Shown piece after piece: positions 1 to 13,400 of a DNA stretch of 64,000 bases (positions are counted from its first letter, which is position 1; the number at the start of each line of letters is the position of its first letter). The notes beneath the pieces are model-generated. The model was not told the DNA's origin. It made no database searches and saw only the letters and a program-made list of their open reading frames with translations. The position numbers and the translations under genes were made by a program. Origin of the DNA: Cristatella mucedo (Eukaryota; Bryozoa; Phylactolaemata; Cristatellidae); NCBI GenBank assembly GCA_009760855.2, contig WPIO01000126.1:1052001-1116000 (forward strand), read 5' to 3'.

Positions 1-2700
1 TCGGCCCCATATTCACTACTTTTATTATCTTATCTCTCGCTGTTACACCTGGACAGCCACTTGTCTTGAGATGGCTAGACTCTCATTCTGATTTCTTTAT
101 CGCTGTAAGCACGTAAGTCAAGCTGCGACCGCCTGCGATGCTTACAGGCTCTCGTTTGCTAAGAGCGCTTTTTAAAGTGCTGGCGGCGACACATTCTGCG
201 ATCAACATCGAGCATCTGTAGAGAGCAGCGCGTCAAAACTGCGAGAAACCTACTGGCGAAACATATCAACGGCGGCCAGTATCGGTCCATGCCCGACACG
301 CGCTGCTGAGACCAGGGACGCAAAGGCTCTGGCAGCGTTCGTGACCTCTGCGTGACCTCAGTCGCGACCGGCATTAGCCGCATCTGGCAGAGGCTGCTGC
401 CAGTGCAGCTGCCGAAAGCGAATGACTTGCGCGCGAGCCCACGCTTGCGCTGTATTGATGCAACAGGATTCCCGATGGTTTGTTACAGATTTTTCGCAGA
501 TAATCCAAATCTGGAGCGTCGATTTGCGCCGCCTTTGGGGTCGACCACCCTGTGCATTCCTGTTTTTGAACTTGCGAAGGCCGTCGGGCGCCGGGTTTCC
601 AGATTTCCGGACTGCATGCCGTGCTGCTCCCTCCGGACAGCTCTTCGCGAGGGGATTCTGGAATAGGTGAACGTTCAGAGCGAGCTTCGAGTGTTGTCCT
701 TGGATGTGAGTGTTGTCCTTGGATGCGATGCCGCCGCCGCTAGGGCAAGCACGCCAGGTCGCTTATCTTATCTCCGAACGAATGGGCCAGCCGTAAACAA
801 ACGCGCGCGGAGCCGCAGCGGCGTCGCGCGCGAACGCACGGGAGGCTTCTGCTGCCGTCGTGCGCGAACGAACATCCGTCCGTGCAGGCTGGGCCGGCTG
901 GGCGCGGCGAGGTCAACGGGCGTTAGGCATCGCGTGCGGCGCCGCGCAACGTCGAAGACCCGCTCTGAGGGCTGCCACGAAATCCAGGCCGCTCCGTAGC
1001 GCACCGGGGATTTTGCACGACTCGTGCGTAATAAATCCTTTCCTGGCGGTCAACTTGAACTGACTGGCTGTCTCTACGTGGCGCGAATCGGGACAGAAGC
1101 AGGCAACTCTGGTGGCGAAACGCGCGCGGAACGCTGGCTAATGCCAGCTGCGGTCGTGCGGTAGCGCACGTCGGCTGCTGCACGCGTCGACCTGCTGTCG
1201 CCGATGCATGCCGAGCATGCGGGCTTGCCTGAGCGCAAAAGTGACCCCTGAGCTCCTGCGTCGGCGCCTCCACGCCCACTGCAGCAGCACGCCGTCTATT
1301 TGTCGCCTAGCGCTGGGGCCGTGCAAAGCGCCGCGCTCCTCCTTACAGCGCGCCGCGCTTCTCCTTACGACGCAACGCGCTGTGCTAGCGACACGTCGGC
1401 AAGTTATACAAGTCAGATTGCGACAGCAGGAGAGATTATCAGCGGTTCCAATGTGGTAAAAGTAAAAGTAATAGCAACAGTAGGTCGCTTGAGTAGCTCC
1501 GTAAGGGAACTTACTCTCTGCGCTTTGCGATTCGCTTCATGAGAATCCAGGCGGCGGTCGTTTTACTGACGCGAACGATATCAAGCCGCTCGCAAAAGCG
1601 AGCAAGTATCGAGCATAGGCTAGCAACTCCCAAATAAACCTTCGAAGTTAGCATAAACTAGACAGCCGAATTGTAGCCCGTACGAGCCGGATACGTCATA
1701 GCTAATGACTGGGCAGCGGTGCACTGGGCTTCGAGCCGCCGCGCGGCTCGTGCCGTGCACCGCTGTAGCCTCCTGCAGCCATCGTCGAATGGGCTGCTGC
1801 TCTGTCTGCCACGGATATGCTGCGCTTGCTAGTTGAGGCGTAGGCGCTGCTCATTGCTGCCGTGCGCTGCTACCGCGGAGGCGAGCATCGAGTCAGCAAC
1901 TGCGACTCGCTAGCTTTTTGTTGCGACTCAGCAGCTTCTTGTTTGGAGGAGTCAGCTCCGCACGCATATTTGTCGCACTCGCTTGCGAGCACCGTTACGA
2001 GCGCTGCGCTTGCGCCCTGACGACTAGAGTGCACGAGCCCTTACTGAGTGCGCGTAACTCCGTGAGCTAACTCTCGCAACGTCAAATAGTGAAAAAACCG
2101 GAAATAATGGCCAGCGTAACTAGGCAGCCCCATTCTGTGCTGCTCTCGTGAAAGACTGCCCTTGTAATCCGTAGACCTAATGCGCGCGGGATTCGTTTGA
2201 GTATCGAGCTAGCTGCTGCAACTGCTCTGAGAAAAATTGCAAATACTAGGTAGGAAACACCGGAATTTCAATATATATTTGCCTCAATATAGCGCAATCG
2301 TAATTCCATATATCCTACAAGAACACTCATCGTAACGAAAGATTTCTGCAAGCTTGCTTGCTGAAGAAAATGAATTGATATTGGGCGACGCGACTTTGTC
2401 TGGCGCGGGCTTTGTGCTGGAGCAGTTGCTGTCTTATGCACCGAGAATCTGGAACTCGAGAATGTTATTAACTTTTAGTTATTAATTTTCCAGCATCGTG
2501 TGATACAGTACCTGGATTGAGATTGGTGCTTTGCAAAGTACCTATAAATAATATTATTTTCTGTACAGTTTTTGTCAGCTCCGATAATTTTGCAGTTTTT
2601 CAGTAATTTACCGGTGCCATAGGTGTAATCAATTTTTATTACAACTCAGTTGACATGTAAGTAAACCTTTACAGCCTTGAAGGGCGCATTCAACTTACTT
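1..2700. other. CpG-rich sequence with no recognised gene
   Basis: Visibly rich in CG dinucleotides to about 2200, then AT-rich. Only short open frames, none recognised. Could be the flank of a neighbouring gene or an old GC-rich repeat. One clear hairpin is listed separately. Confidence 0.4.
1714..1765. repeat. nested inverted repeat (hairpin)
   Basis: cagcggtgcac at 1714-1724 pairs perfectly with gtgcaccgctg at 1755-1765. Between them cgagcc and ggctcg form an inner stem. Function unknown. Confidence 0.8.
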
Positions 2701-2729
2701 TATGTCATACATCATGCGCTATAAAAACA

Positions 2730-3870
2730 ATAGTACAATTAATAGTAAGTCTTTGTTATAGTGGGCTTTGAGAGCCTATTCTCTATCCGGGCGCTTTACA
2801 ACTCCATGCAAAAGAAGCAACGGTCAAGATTTATTGATAAGCAAATCATCATCCTTATAAAGTATGCAAAAGCACACAATGAAGACATCCAGGGCCACTC
2901 TGTGGTGGGACTAGTTGTTACAAACATGCCCTGAATCAGGCACAGATAAAGACGCATAGTACACAGGAACGAAAAAGAAAAGTTCACTTCGTCCTATGGA
3001 AACCTCAGTACAACAGAAGCGTGTTTAGCTGAGACTTGAATAATGCAAAGTCACTGCCGGTTGTGACAGAAGCCAGAAGAGAAATCCAGTCTATGAGTAC
3101 GCACGAACTGAAGGGTTGATTACCAAAAGATTTCAATTTAGTGCGAGGAAAAGCAGGGCGTCGTGAAACCGATTAGTGTGCGGTGCTGCAGCGAGAGGAG
3201 CTGGAGGAGCGAGGCGAACGAACGGAGGCGGGCTGATGCAAACGAGTCTGGCGACCTGCATGACAAAAGAGGATCTTGAAGTCGATTCAATGATTGATAG
3301 TGATTCAGCGGAGATCTGACAGAAGTGGCGAGATATGGAAGTTATGATGCAGACAACAAAACTTAAAGAGCTGCTGAGTTTTGCACCAGTCGCCGATTGT
3401 TTAGGGCACAGGCCAGGAGTCCTGAATAAAGGACATTGCGTAAATGTAGAACGTGATATGACAGTCGCGTTAACTCATTTTTCCTGTCGTACACTTATCA
3501 AAGCTGTTCCTAATTATAGAGACCTTTCTTCAGCTTAATATTTCGGATGGCTCAACAGTGGTTTCAATGTGCTCATCCAATGATAATTCGTTGCAAAATA
3601 CCACTAGATTACGGGTAGGTGTCTTGGAGTGCTGATAAATAACACAATCTTGAGGTTTGAGGGTGACAGTAGGCTTGCCCATGACTATTTGGTTGCTCTT
3701 ATGGTCGTGCAGTTCCAGGAAGCTATTCAAGAGGCTATTCAAGTTCGAATGTCGTCGTTGCAGGCTACAAGAAAGGTGAGTGAGTTGGATTTCTAGCGAT
3801 TACATCGGCCTGAGGGAAAGTTCAGATAGTGAAAGAAAGGGGCCGAAGGCCCCATCCTGTGGCACCCCAT
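2730..3870 (-). mobile_element. degraded LINE-A-like remnant
   Basis: The minus strand retains a diverged LINE-A-type tail (gggcgctttac region near 2790) followed by reverse-transcriptase C-terminus-like sequence broken by many stops, to about 3770. No intact frame. Confidence 0.45.
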
Positions 3871-3877
3871 CCTTTGC

Positions 3878-3950
3878 AGCAAATGCTAAGTGCCTAGAAA
3901 GTAGTTAAGTTGTCTGATGGCGCTATGCAAATTTATTATTATTATATTAC
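3878..3950 (+). mobile_element. LINE-A 3' tail fragment
   Basis: Contains ctttgcagcaaatg, gtgcctagaaag, ttaagttgtctgatggcgct, then an ATT-rich run: the LINE-A terminal module only. Confidence 0.7.
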
Positions 3951-4045
3951 ACTTTAAAGGCTCCCCAGATGACTGAGAGCCATTTATGGTACACTCTGAC
4001 ATCTTTCGCTTAGCTAGGGCCTAACCTAGTTTAGCAACGTTTCAG

Positions 4046-4209
<164 letters not shown>

Positions 4210-4799
4210 GGGTTCGTCAAACGTACTCTCCTAGGATCTGGTGGTCAATTCTGTCAACGTTGCTAGGAGATCTAGAACAGCAATTAGAGAAGCCCCACCC
4301 TGACCGGCATCTCTACGTACAGGCCCAGTGTGCCGGCTCCAAGTAGTCGCACAGCGACTGCTAGTCCAAAAACTTTCAGGTATTCTCTTCGGTGGGCACT
4401 TAAGTCACCTCGCGGTTGTCGCTCTATTTATTAGATGTTTACTAGCATTGCTGAGAGACGATGGAGTGACCGTAAGTGCGATATGGACAGACTTTAGGCA
4501 CAGCACCCACACAAAATGCAACACGGTGTTCTACTAGCATGTGGTGAGTTGTGCGTCAAACATAGTGACATTGTTGATATTTTTAAACCCAAGCCGTCGA
4601 CAAAGAAATGAGACCAGCAACAAAGCACCCGCGGAAGTTTTCCAAGCCATTAAACAACCTATGTTAGGATCAGGACAATACCGACCATTGAAGGCAACGC
4701 TCAAGTTCATGCAACACTTGGTATCCAGGTTGAAGGTTTTCTGTGTCTAGAGGATTGCATAGCAGACCTACCCTACAAACACGTGTACGGTTGAAGTGG

Positions 4800-4876
4800 T
4801 GCACTTTACGATTCAGGTCGTGGGTTTGAGTCCTGAACCAGGCAATTCTTTATTGCCCATTCCAAGCAGAAATCGT
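4800..4876 (+). mobile_element. SINE-B, 5' half split by a LINE-A insertion
   Basis: Carries the B-box-like ggtcgtgggtttgagtcctg and the SINE-B motif ctttattgccc. The matching 3' half resumes at 5868 after the LINE. Confidence 0.6.
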
Positions 4877-4877
4877 C

Positions 4878-5866
4878 AACGATGATAAAACTAACTTACT
4901 AGTTATGGGCAAACCTAGTGTTATTCAGAAATTGGAAAGGCTGACTTTCAAAATTGAAAAATTCAAATTCAAAATTCTGCCAGCATATCTCCAGTTGCAT
5001 CAGCTCGAAATCTAGGTGTCATATTCCAAAGCGACCTCTCGTTAGACGACCACATCAGCTCCACAGTCAAATCAGCCTATTTTCAGCTTCATAACATTGC
5101 TAAAATTAGGGCTTGTTTAGATAAGGATACCACGTCCAAGTTGGTCCATGCATTCGTGACATCTCGTCTCGACTTCTGCAACTCACTGCTTACTGGCCTA
5201 CCAGCATGTGCGATCAGGCGATTGCAGCTGGTGCAAAACTCTGCAGCTAGGCTTGTCTGTCGTGAGCGTCGCAGTTGCCACATTACTCCACTTCTCGCCG
5301 ACCTGCACTGGTTACCAGTCAAGCAACGGATTGACTTCAAGGTTTTGTCGCTCACTTTTAGGTCTCTTCATTCTATGGCTCCAGCCTATCTCTCCGACAT
5401 ACTCCCCCATCAGGCCAAGCATCGTACCACCCGCTTTTCGGAATCCAACAGTCTAGAAATACCTCGTACAAACCTTAAATCCTTTGGAGACCGTGCATTT
5501 AGCTCGTATGCTCCCACAGCCTGGAACTCCCTCCCGACCTGCATCAGAACATCCCCTGACCTGACCACATTTAAAAGAAACTTAAAAACATACCTATTTA
5601 GGACAGCATTTAGTGGGTCCTTGTGATTCGTCCTCGATGTGCTTATGCGTGCTGACACTGTTCATGCTGCCACTAACCACATTTGCATGCTGACCCAGTG
5701 CATGTAACCCCTAACCATGTTATTCATTTTGTTTGTTTTTCAAGCATGATTTTACTTACTATTCTATTGCGTATCACTTTGCAGCAAATGTAAAGCGCCT
5801 AGAAAGAGATTAAGTTCTCTGAGGGCGCTTTATCAAGTGCAATATTATTATTATTAGTATTAACGC
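4878..5866 (+). mobile_element. LINE-A, 5'-truncated CR1/L2-type retrotransposon
   Basis: Encodes the C-terminal part of a reverse transcriptase: [56 protein letters not shown], then stop at 5626. The 5141-5626 frame is open; upstream parts need a frameshift. The 3' end has the conserved aagcgcctagaaagagatta/gagggcgcttt module and TTA repeats. The 5' truncation is typical of target-primed reverse transcription. Confidence 0.9.
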
Positions 5867-5867
5867 T

Positions 5868-5915
5868 AAGGCTCTTCTGCAACCACATAAATGAGACTTC
5901 TGAATCAGCTGGTCA
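5868..5915 (+). mobile_element. SINE-B, 3' half
   Basis: aaggctcttctg and gaatcagctgg match the SINE-B body after the LINE-A insertion, showing that the LINE is younger than this SINE. Confidence 0.55.
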
Positions 5916-6057
5916 TTACTTTACGTGTAGTCGCTGTAGTCTCTCTCCTTGCATTAACACGATGACTATCCATAGCGATCACACGATCATTATTTTTGCG
6001 CAGTAATTGATAGTTTGCTTATTTCCTGCGTAGTTCGGCGGAACCTGTCGGAGCATG

Positions 6058-6206
6058 TTATAATAATAATAATTTATTTGCATAGCGCCAAAAGAGAGCT
6101 TAATCTATATTCAGGCGCTTCGCATATGCCACGGGGTGCAAGCCCACGACCTCGGTCAAACCTTGGTCAGGGTGAGCACATTAACCACTGGACCAAACCA
6201 GTGCTA
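6058..6206 (-). mobile_element. SINE-A copy
   Basis: Reading the minus strand: tRNA-like head (tggtccagtggttaa, then B-box region gtgggcttgca), followed by a LINE-A-like tail (gcgcctgaatatagattaag) and TTA repeats. Confidence 0.8.
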
Positions 6207-6639
6207 TTGATTAAAAGTCTATGTACGTACGCAGATCTTAGTTCTTGTAAAGCCTACTGGCGGCCAATCTGGTCTTTTGGCATTTACAGGTCTCTCTCCT
6301 TTCTTTCTTCCGCAAGGCATTGGCCTTAACTCATGATTTAACTACAGCTCGACATATCGGTCGGCTCCACATGCTATTTTCAAGTGCCACGCCATGACAC
6401 CGCCGGATGGCAGCATTACATTTACCTGGCATACCCTGCGGTTTTTCGAGCGAGAACCAATATTTGCGGCTGTACTGCAAAACACCCCCTTCTGCATTGC
6501 TATCAATTATCTCACTAACTGAATGCTTCTTCGCTCTCCTTCTTGTCTCTTGAGGCCGTGCTTCCCGTTGCGTTCATGCCTGTACCAGTCAATACTTTGC
6601 TGAACATAAAAAAGGATCCTTACAAGTTGTTTGGGTCCC

Positions 6640-7100
6640 TTTAGATCGCCACAGTGGGCTAGATCAAGCAAGCGGGATACTCGACCACTGCCATGCTCAC
6701 TATCATGACCGGAGAAAGTGGGCCCTGGCCCCAGCTTAATGATTTATCAGCCGTAAAACCGTCGAGAGCTACCGTATCCAAGGGCTGCCAGCAGAGCGAG
6801 CTTGCCGCCCCGTCAACCCTCCCCACTCCAAGATACCTTCCTAACTGGATGCTTCCAAAATATATCTCTACAAAAACAAGGTCATACCTTCCAAAGTGCA
6901 CGCCTCCAAAATATATCTCAACAAACTCATATGAAAGAGAGTCAAACAAAAGGTAAAACCCACGCCGGTGTCGGACCACTGGCGAACGACCAAGGGCCAA
7001 GGCCGCTGCACAGCGGAACCGTTGAGTCATTATTTACACCATGTGACTTAACATCATCCCCTGAGTCGGTGCCACTACCCTGCGGCGGAAGTTATCAAAA
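6640..7100. repeat. in-frame 51-bp tandem duplication in unknown sequence
   Basis: Two units at about 6835-6936 share ttccaaaatatatctc and tccaaaatatatctca. On the minus strand a 123-codon frame (6659-7030) repeats FVEIYFG-x3-GRY. Not a family I recognise; coding status is doubtful. Confidence 0.4.
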
Positions 7101-7199
7101 ATGAGTTACTGACACCCTGTTCAAATCGCAGCTGCAGCTTACCCTTGGCTCTCGGGCTCATTCCTTAAGAGAAGGCTTGCCAATCAGTTTCGCTTGGCG

Positions 7200-7442
7200 A
7201 GATATTGAGTAAACTTCTGGCGTTCCGCTTCGCCTCTTCTCGTCGTTGCTGTCAGTTGGAAGACGAAACCAGAGACTCGTGTTGGCCGCATAAGCGGACT
7301 ATATCGCATAGTAAGTTATTGTAATAATATCCGTATCGTTGGATACAGGAGCAGCCGCTTACAGCGTTTGAGGAGTCTAAAATAAGGAGCTGCAAACTTG
7401 CTCTTCGGAAACTAGAGCCTTACGCTGGTTGGCCTGTGACAG
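7200..7442 (+). promoter_or_regulatory. candidate STAMBP 5' UTR exon with small intron
   Basis: A strong donor-like site (ATA|GTAAGTTA) lies at 7311 and an acceptor-like tgacag ends at 7442, directly before the ATG. This suggests a non-coding first exon ending at 7310 and a 132-nt intron. No TATA box is obvious. Inference from splice-site likeness only. Confidence 0.35.
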
Positions 7443-7474
7443 ATGGATGCTGACCGAGCGTTCGACTCCCAGAA
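7443..7474 (+). CDS. STAMBP: STAMBP coding exon 1
   Basis: Encodes [10 protein letters not shown] plus two bases of codon 11. The donor is AA|GTAAGT. TGA at 7437-7439 is in frame upstream. The bases CAG just before the ATG could also be a splice acceptor for a 5' UTR exon. Confidence 0.85.
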
Positions 7475-10400
7475 GTAAGTCCATATAGAACGATGTCCGC
7501 AGGGCGGTTATTGACGGTTGTATTTTGCTGAGCTTGAAACTTTGATTTCAGCGCTGCACTCTTGGACAGCTACAGCAAGCGAGCCGTGCAGATAAAGTCA
7601 GAGTGCGACCCTAGCCAGAGGATCAGACAGCTCATATCGCAGTCTGAAACAGCTGTAGAAGCGTCGATTCCTATACGGCGGTACTTGCGTTCTGGCGTGG
7701 AGCTTCAACGGATGGCGATCGTCTATGCCGATGAAGGGAACATGGAGTACGCATTCGTGCTGCTTACAAGATTCATCTCGTGAGTAATCGTCACTTGACT
7801 TGTTTTACCTCGAGTGAGTCCAGGCTGCAGTTGCACCCAGCATTGAACTCAGAATTGGGTAGTGAGGGGCCATGCTCCACTGCAGCCTCACGGTACCACG
7901 TCACCTCAGAATCTGATGTCATGGTAATGAAACACTGTCATCATCTCAGCTGAGCCGGATTATAACGGTTCAAGAAAGTAATAGTGGTTCTCTCAATTCA
8001 TGCAATTATTAAGAAAATAAACCATAATCTATGGTTTAGAGAGTATAAAAGGAAATCGGAAATGATTGTCAGGCAGATGTAGTCTACAGCAGCTGATCCT
8101 AAAAAAAAGATATGGCCCTTTGTGAGTGAGTAATGTACAGCTCTACGCTAAAGGCATAGACTTGTTAGTAAGGTATAAACGTTCTTGATTGTTTCGTACA
8201 CTTTTAGGCAGCTTCTGCAACACTTTTGCCGTGCTTTGACACGCAAGTTTAATCAGTATCTGTCATGTGTATGCAAGGACTATGCAGACCTGCTACTTGC
8301 GGTCTGCTTGTTGGAACAACTGTAGTTCCAGAGCCACATCAGTCCGTTCATAACTGTAGTTTAGCTTACACTGAAATTAAGGATGGCAATCATTAGATAC
8401 TATTGCATTCGTATTTCTGGAAAGCCTGCTTGGTGGTCCACTGAGCGCAACTAATTCTGGCCACGAAACCCACTGGCTAATGTTTTCTAATCGAAAACAA
8501 CCAGCCTGAAATACTCTGCAAGTCTATCTGGGAAGTTGGCCGTAGCAGCTTAATTTTAGTAGATGCTTTGCCTGCAATCGCTCTGAAACAGAGCAGCAAC
8601 TCACAGAGGCTCCCTGTCTTTGTCTTCACCTTTGCACTAAGCAAGCTCAATGGAACATATGAAGCACAGTTGAACACTTTCTTATATTATTGCAAATGCC
8701 CTTAGCCGCTTTGTGTAATGCCTACACAGATTCTGTGGGTACTCTGTGTTGTGGCTGAATTGCATTTTGCTTGTCTCACCTGAGACTATGCCATGTGAAA
8801 CGCAGTTGCACAAAGTTCACATGCTTGACTCATTGGCAAGAAGTGGTTGGAATTGGTAACCAATGGTAACCTGTTGCCTTCGTCTAGCTTTAGACGTAGA
8901 CGTTCGTAGGGCACGGGAGCTGCACGTGACTCGGCTGTTGCATGAAAGAAAAAGCCTGGCTCCACTTGGGCAGTGGAGCCAGGCTCCTCAATAGGGCCAA
9001 GGTCACGTGACACCGTGACCTGCAAATTCTTGCTCACCCGTCTAACACCTGTATGGGTAGTAGTAAGTAGGTGATGACAGTCGTCTGTCAGGGTGTGGCC
9101 TCAGACAAGGCCTCTTGCTCTAGTGGTGCTAAAGGATGTTGTACTTGGCAGTGAGATACTGCTTGAAGGAGCTTAACTTGTGACCACTTGGCGATTTGTG
9201 TGACCTAAGCAGAATTGCGCTGCTGTATCAAGGCTTCGCTAGTAAGAGCAATATTAATAATGATTAGAGATTTGTATATACCTTTATAGAGCTGAAATGT
9301 CGTCAAGTCAGCTGATGTCGCGACGTTAGTTAGGATTAAATTCCAGGCACTAGGAACATACAAACTAGAGGCACTGTCTCCAAAGGATTTGGGTCTGGTT
9401 AGACACACAGCTAAATGGCTTTGGTCAGAAGAGAAGGTGTACGTGGCCGAGCCTGATTGGGCAGTAGAAGTCGAGACGGGATGTCACAAATGCATGGACC
9501 AATTTGGATGTAGTATCCTTGTGGAAGGCGACCCAAGTGTTTGCAATATGGCGTTGCTGAAAGTAGGCAAGACTTGACAGTTGAGCTGGTGGAATTTAAT
9601 ATAATGTATCTACATTTGTAACTCCATAAAAGCCACTAAGACTAAGTTGGTGCTATCCAGGAGAGTTTTCTATAGCTCACTCAAAGACCGTGCACCTTTT
9701 GGTATGACGGTATGCCAACAGACTGTATCTCATGCAACAAAGAGAAAGAGGGATGTGTGCTCCATAGGCACACCAAGATTTGCCGCCGAGGTTATAGTAG
9801 GCCTAATGAGCACGAAGTTAGAGTGATTCACAGCAGTGCTTGAGGGAGGGCCCCATGCTGGATGGCTCGAGACAATGCCGGAAATGCTGGATATTCATTC
9901 GCAACTTGCCACGTCTGAGCTTCCTACATGAAATTCCCTTATTCACGAACCTAGGCAGAAGCAGCTTCAACCAAGAACGCCATTTGAACAATAATAGAAA
10001 ACCGTTGATAGGCATACACGATTGTACCAAATGCTAATACTATAGTCACTAGTAGTCGGTAGTAGTATAACTCCTGTGCGCAACTGCATGCCAATAGGGC
10101 AGCCGCCCCCATCTAACATGCTGACCTTCGAGCACAAGCGGCAAGCATTTAGATGTCCGTAAGCTTGTAATTTCTTCGGCCCTATGGGAAAAATATGCTT
10201 TAAATATGTCTTAGCTGTATCAATTTCCGCATTCGAAGCTTGTAGGCAGTAGTGAGGGAGGGGGCATTGGTCGCCCCCTCCTATAGCGGGGCAGTAACCT
10301 GGGCCGCCCACATACCGTCACCAATGACGAAACTACGTCCCAATTTCACTCGGGGAGCAACCGCCGAGTTCGTGTCGAATAAACACTTAAGATTCTTTAC

Positions 10401-13400
10401 TTCAGGACCTTGACTTCCCACCCTATGTGAAAATCATGTGGGTCGTGCCCCCTACATGCAATCTTCATGTTCTTGCGTCACTAACTAAAAATCCTGGCTC
10501 TGCCTCTGCTTGTACGAACTTGTATTATATTACCTAGCACTGCGGCATGCTTCAAAACTAGTTACGTGGACCAGCATTAGGAATTTGCCCACAGACAGTG
10601 GGCATTGCTGAAACTCCGACCATGGTGTGTGCTTGCATTCGCAAGAGCTTTGCTTTGCTGCCGGTCTCCAGAATGTGTCTTGGCCAGATCATAATCTGGC
10701 ATTAACTTTTGAATTTCTTAAGATTGCTCGTGGAGAAAATTTCAAAGCATCCGGATTACAAAACCATTCAACCGGAAGATAGAGCTGAGAAAGAGCAGAT
10801 CTTAAAGAAGGTCAGTGCAATCTGTTCCGCTGGCTGCTGGTCGATGGTAGCCATATCTTGCCCACCTGTCGGTTATGCTTTATCCGTGTGCATCTCGTTG
10901 GCTGAAGGTGGTCAGTAAGCCGTCTTTTTGGGTTTTTGAACTCAGCAGAAGGCCTAGCCCACGATAATATCTGATGATACATGAGCGTCGAATTTTAATG
11001 TGGTCGTCTCCTTGTACAGGTCGTTCATGTGAAAACCGCTCTACTGTTGCTTTGGGTGGACGGGACCTGCTTCTTTGATTGCCGTGTTGAGCGAAAAAAG
11101 GCTCGGAGCGATACCAGTCAGCTACCTTTGTGGGGGGGGGGGCAATCGTCGTCCTGTTGTTGCATATGTGGTGGGTGCATGCTGCCTAAGCACAAGCTTT
11201 GGGCAGATGAGCTAATTTAGAAGTTTGCTACAATATCTACGAGGTGTATGAAGCCGATCAGAGCGAGAATAGGTAATCAGTTCATGCCGCAGGTAAGGGC
11301 TGAGGCACCTACCCGTCCAGCCACGACGGTACGTGCGTGAATCGTTATGACTAGCTCAGATTCGTTGCCGACGGCTGGTTAGTTGGCAGTAGTTAGTTGG
11401 CAGTTCTGCTGCTTTCGGTTGAGAAATGCTATTCTAGAATTTTTTTATGTGAACTTTACCCCGTGTGAGCAAAAGAGGATTTCTTATCCCAGCTTCCGAA
11501 CAGGTCGTGATTCCCTATCGAGATCAGTCGTGTGTCCATCAGAACCAGCCGTGCATGAGTCCCTGCTTGCAAGCCACCAGCCACATCGTGGTGCAGGACG
11601 TGCAGTCTCATGTAGCGTCGGATCCGACACTGGACCTGATGTGCTGTGAGTCATCGATATGGCAAATGCCTTGCAGCATTCCCCCCCCCCCGGCGCCTGC
11701 GTGCAAGTGCTGGCACGTAGTGAAACGCTGGGAGGAATGCTGTCCGGACAAACATCTGGAGCATCATCTTCGATGTGACTGCAAAGCATGGAGGCCACGC
11801 TGGTCATGCAGGTGCTCGTGCAGCAACAGCGGCCTCTGATCAAAGGCTTGACACAAAAAAAGCACGAGCACTGCCAGTGCTTTCATGCCCCTCTCACTGC
11901 CTGGCACTGAAAGTACTCCTGGACCAACTGTCTTTATTTTTTATGACTGATCTCGAAACCATCGGGAGAGGGGTGCCTGCCGGTGGCTTTGTCCCTGAAC
12001 CGGCTGCCACTGGACGGCTCTCTTAGAGTGACAATGCAGGGTAGTTGGCCACAATCTTGTAGACCTACCACGTATGAAGTGATCCCAGAATATGGGAATC
12101 GCTGTGCATATCTGTACCTGTATGTGCTGCCTGGCACTCTTTCGTATACGGTTGACATAATGAAGCAAGGATCAACTAAGCATCGACTTGAGAAGGTCGC
12201 CAAAAAGTCGGGACTCGCTACCTACTGCTTGGCATTTGAAGATTATTGTATCCATCCGTTGTGTCAATCCATTTTAGCAAAGGCTCAGCCCAAATTTGAT
12301 TGAGAAATGGAATCACTGATATGTAACCACTAAATGTTAATCCCCTATAGACTATCGTATTCGTTCCCAAGCAAACACACTGCTCTGCAATCCTGGTGGC
12401 CTCTGTATTTTTTTTTAGACCAGGCCGTAGCCATTGTTGCAGCTTGCTTGTGGTATGGAAAGGTTTGCAAAGCTGAACCAGCCGGTTATGGTGGCATCCT
12501 ATACAGCTTTCTCATTGTAATGTATTTGGTGATCTGTTGCGCCAGTATTTGTACTAACGTTCGAGTGTATGTTGCTTAGTAAGATGAGCTGGTTTTTATT
12601 ATCGTTTACTGTAAGAAAATCGGCCGACATCCAGGAACCAATATCTGCAAAGCAGGCAGTTTGTTTATTCTGTGAGGGCCATCCTTAAATACTTATCAGG
12701 GAAATGAGACATCAACGTCCTGCTGTCTTTGTGAACATGGGGCAACTCCTTCCTCGAAAACAGGAAATCTTTATTCCAATGGTAGCCGATATTATAGGAA
12801 CTTCTCGGAATAATGGCAAAAACAGGCAGCTGCATTGGGTTGGGGGAGGGGTGGATGTGGGAGCAGTCTCGGCACGGCTCCAGTAAAGGTATTGTTGCTG
12901 ACGGCATTATACCAAATGGTGACTTAACAGAGCATTCCACCACATTTGTTGTAATTAAGATAGAACTCATAAGGGATTCCATCTCCTTACTGCCGTCCCC
13001 ACAGACCTGCAACACCTCGTGGCCCATCCTCCTTCACACATGTCTCTTTTAAATTTGTCTATGAATTTGTGTCCCATGCTAAAAAGGCCCTAGTCCTAGA
13101 TCCTACTTCTACAGTTCTTCGATTGAGATGCATAGACCTATTGATACTTGCTCATAAGAATAATTGTAAATATGTCCCTGGTTACAGGTGATGTACCTTC
13201 CTCCTCTGAAAACACTAATTGTCCAATAATAATATTGCATTTGATAAAGCGCCCTCAGAGAACTTAATCTCTTTCTAGGCGCTTTACATTTGCTGCAAAG
13301 GGAACCACTCATTAAAAAGCCTACCCTGGGCTATTAGAAAATAAGTGTCTATCTATAAGTATCTATATAATATCCAGTCTTTTCTTCCATTCTTCTTCTA

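Noticed and set aside
11465-11843. Cys-rich plus frame and its antisense partner in STAMBP intron 3
   Set aside because: No recognised family, within an intron, and open on both strands for compositional reasons.
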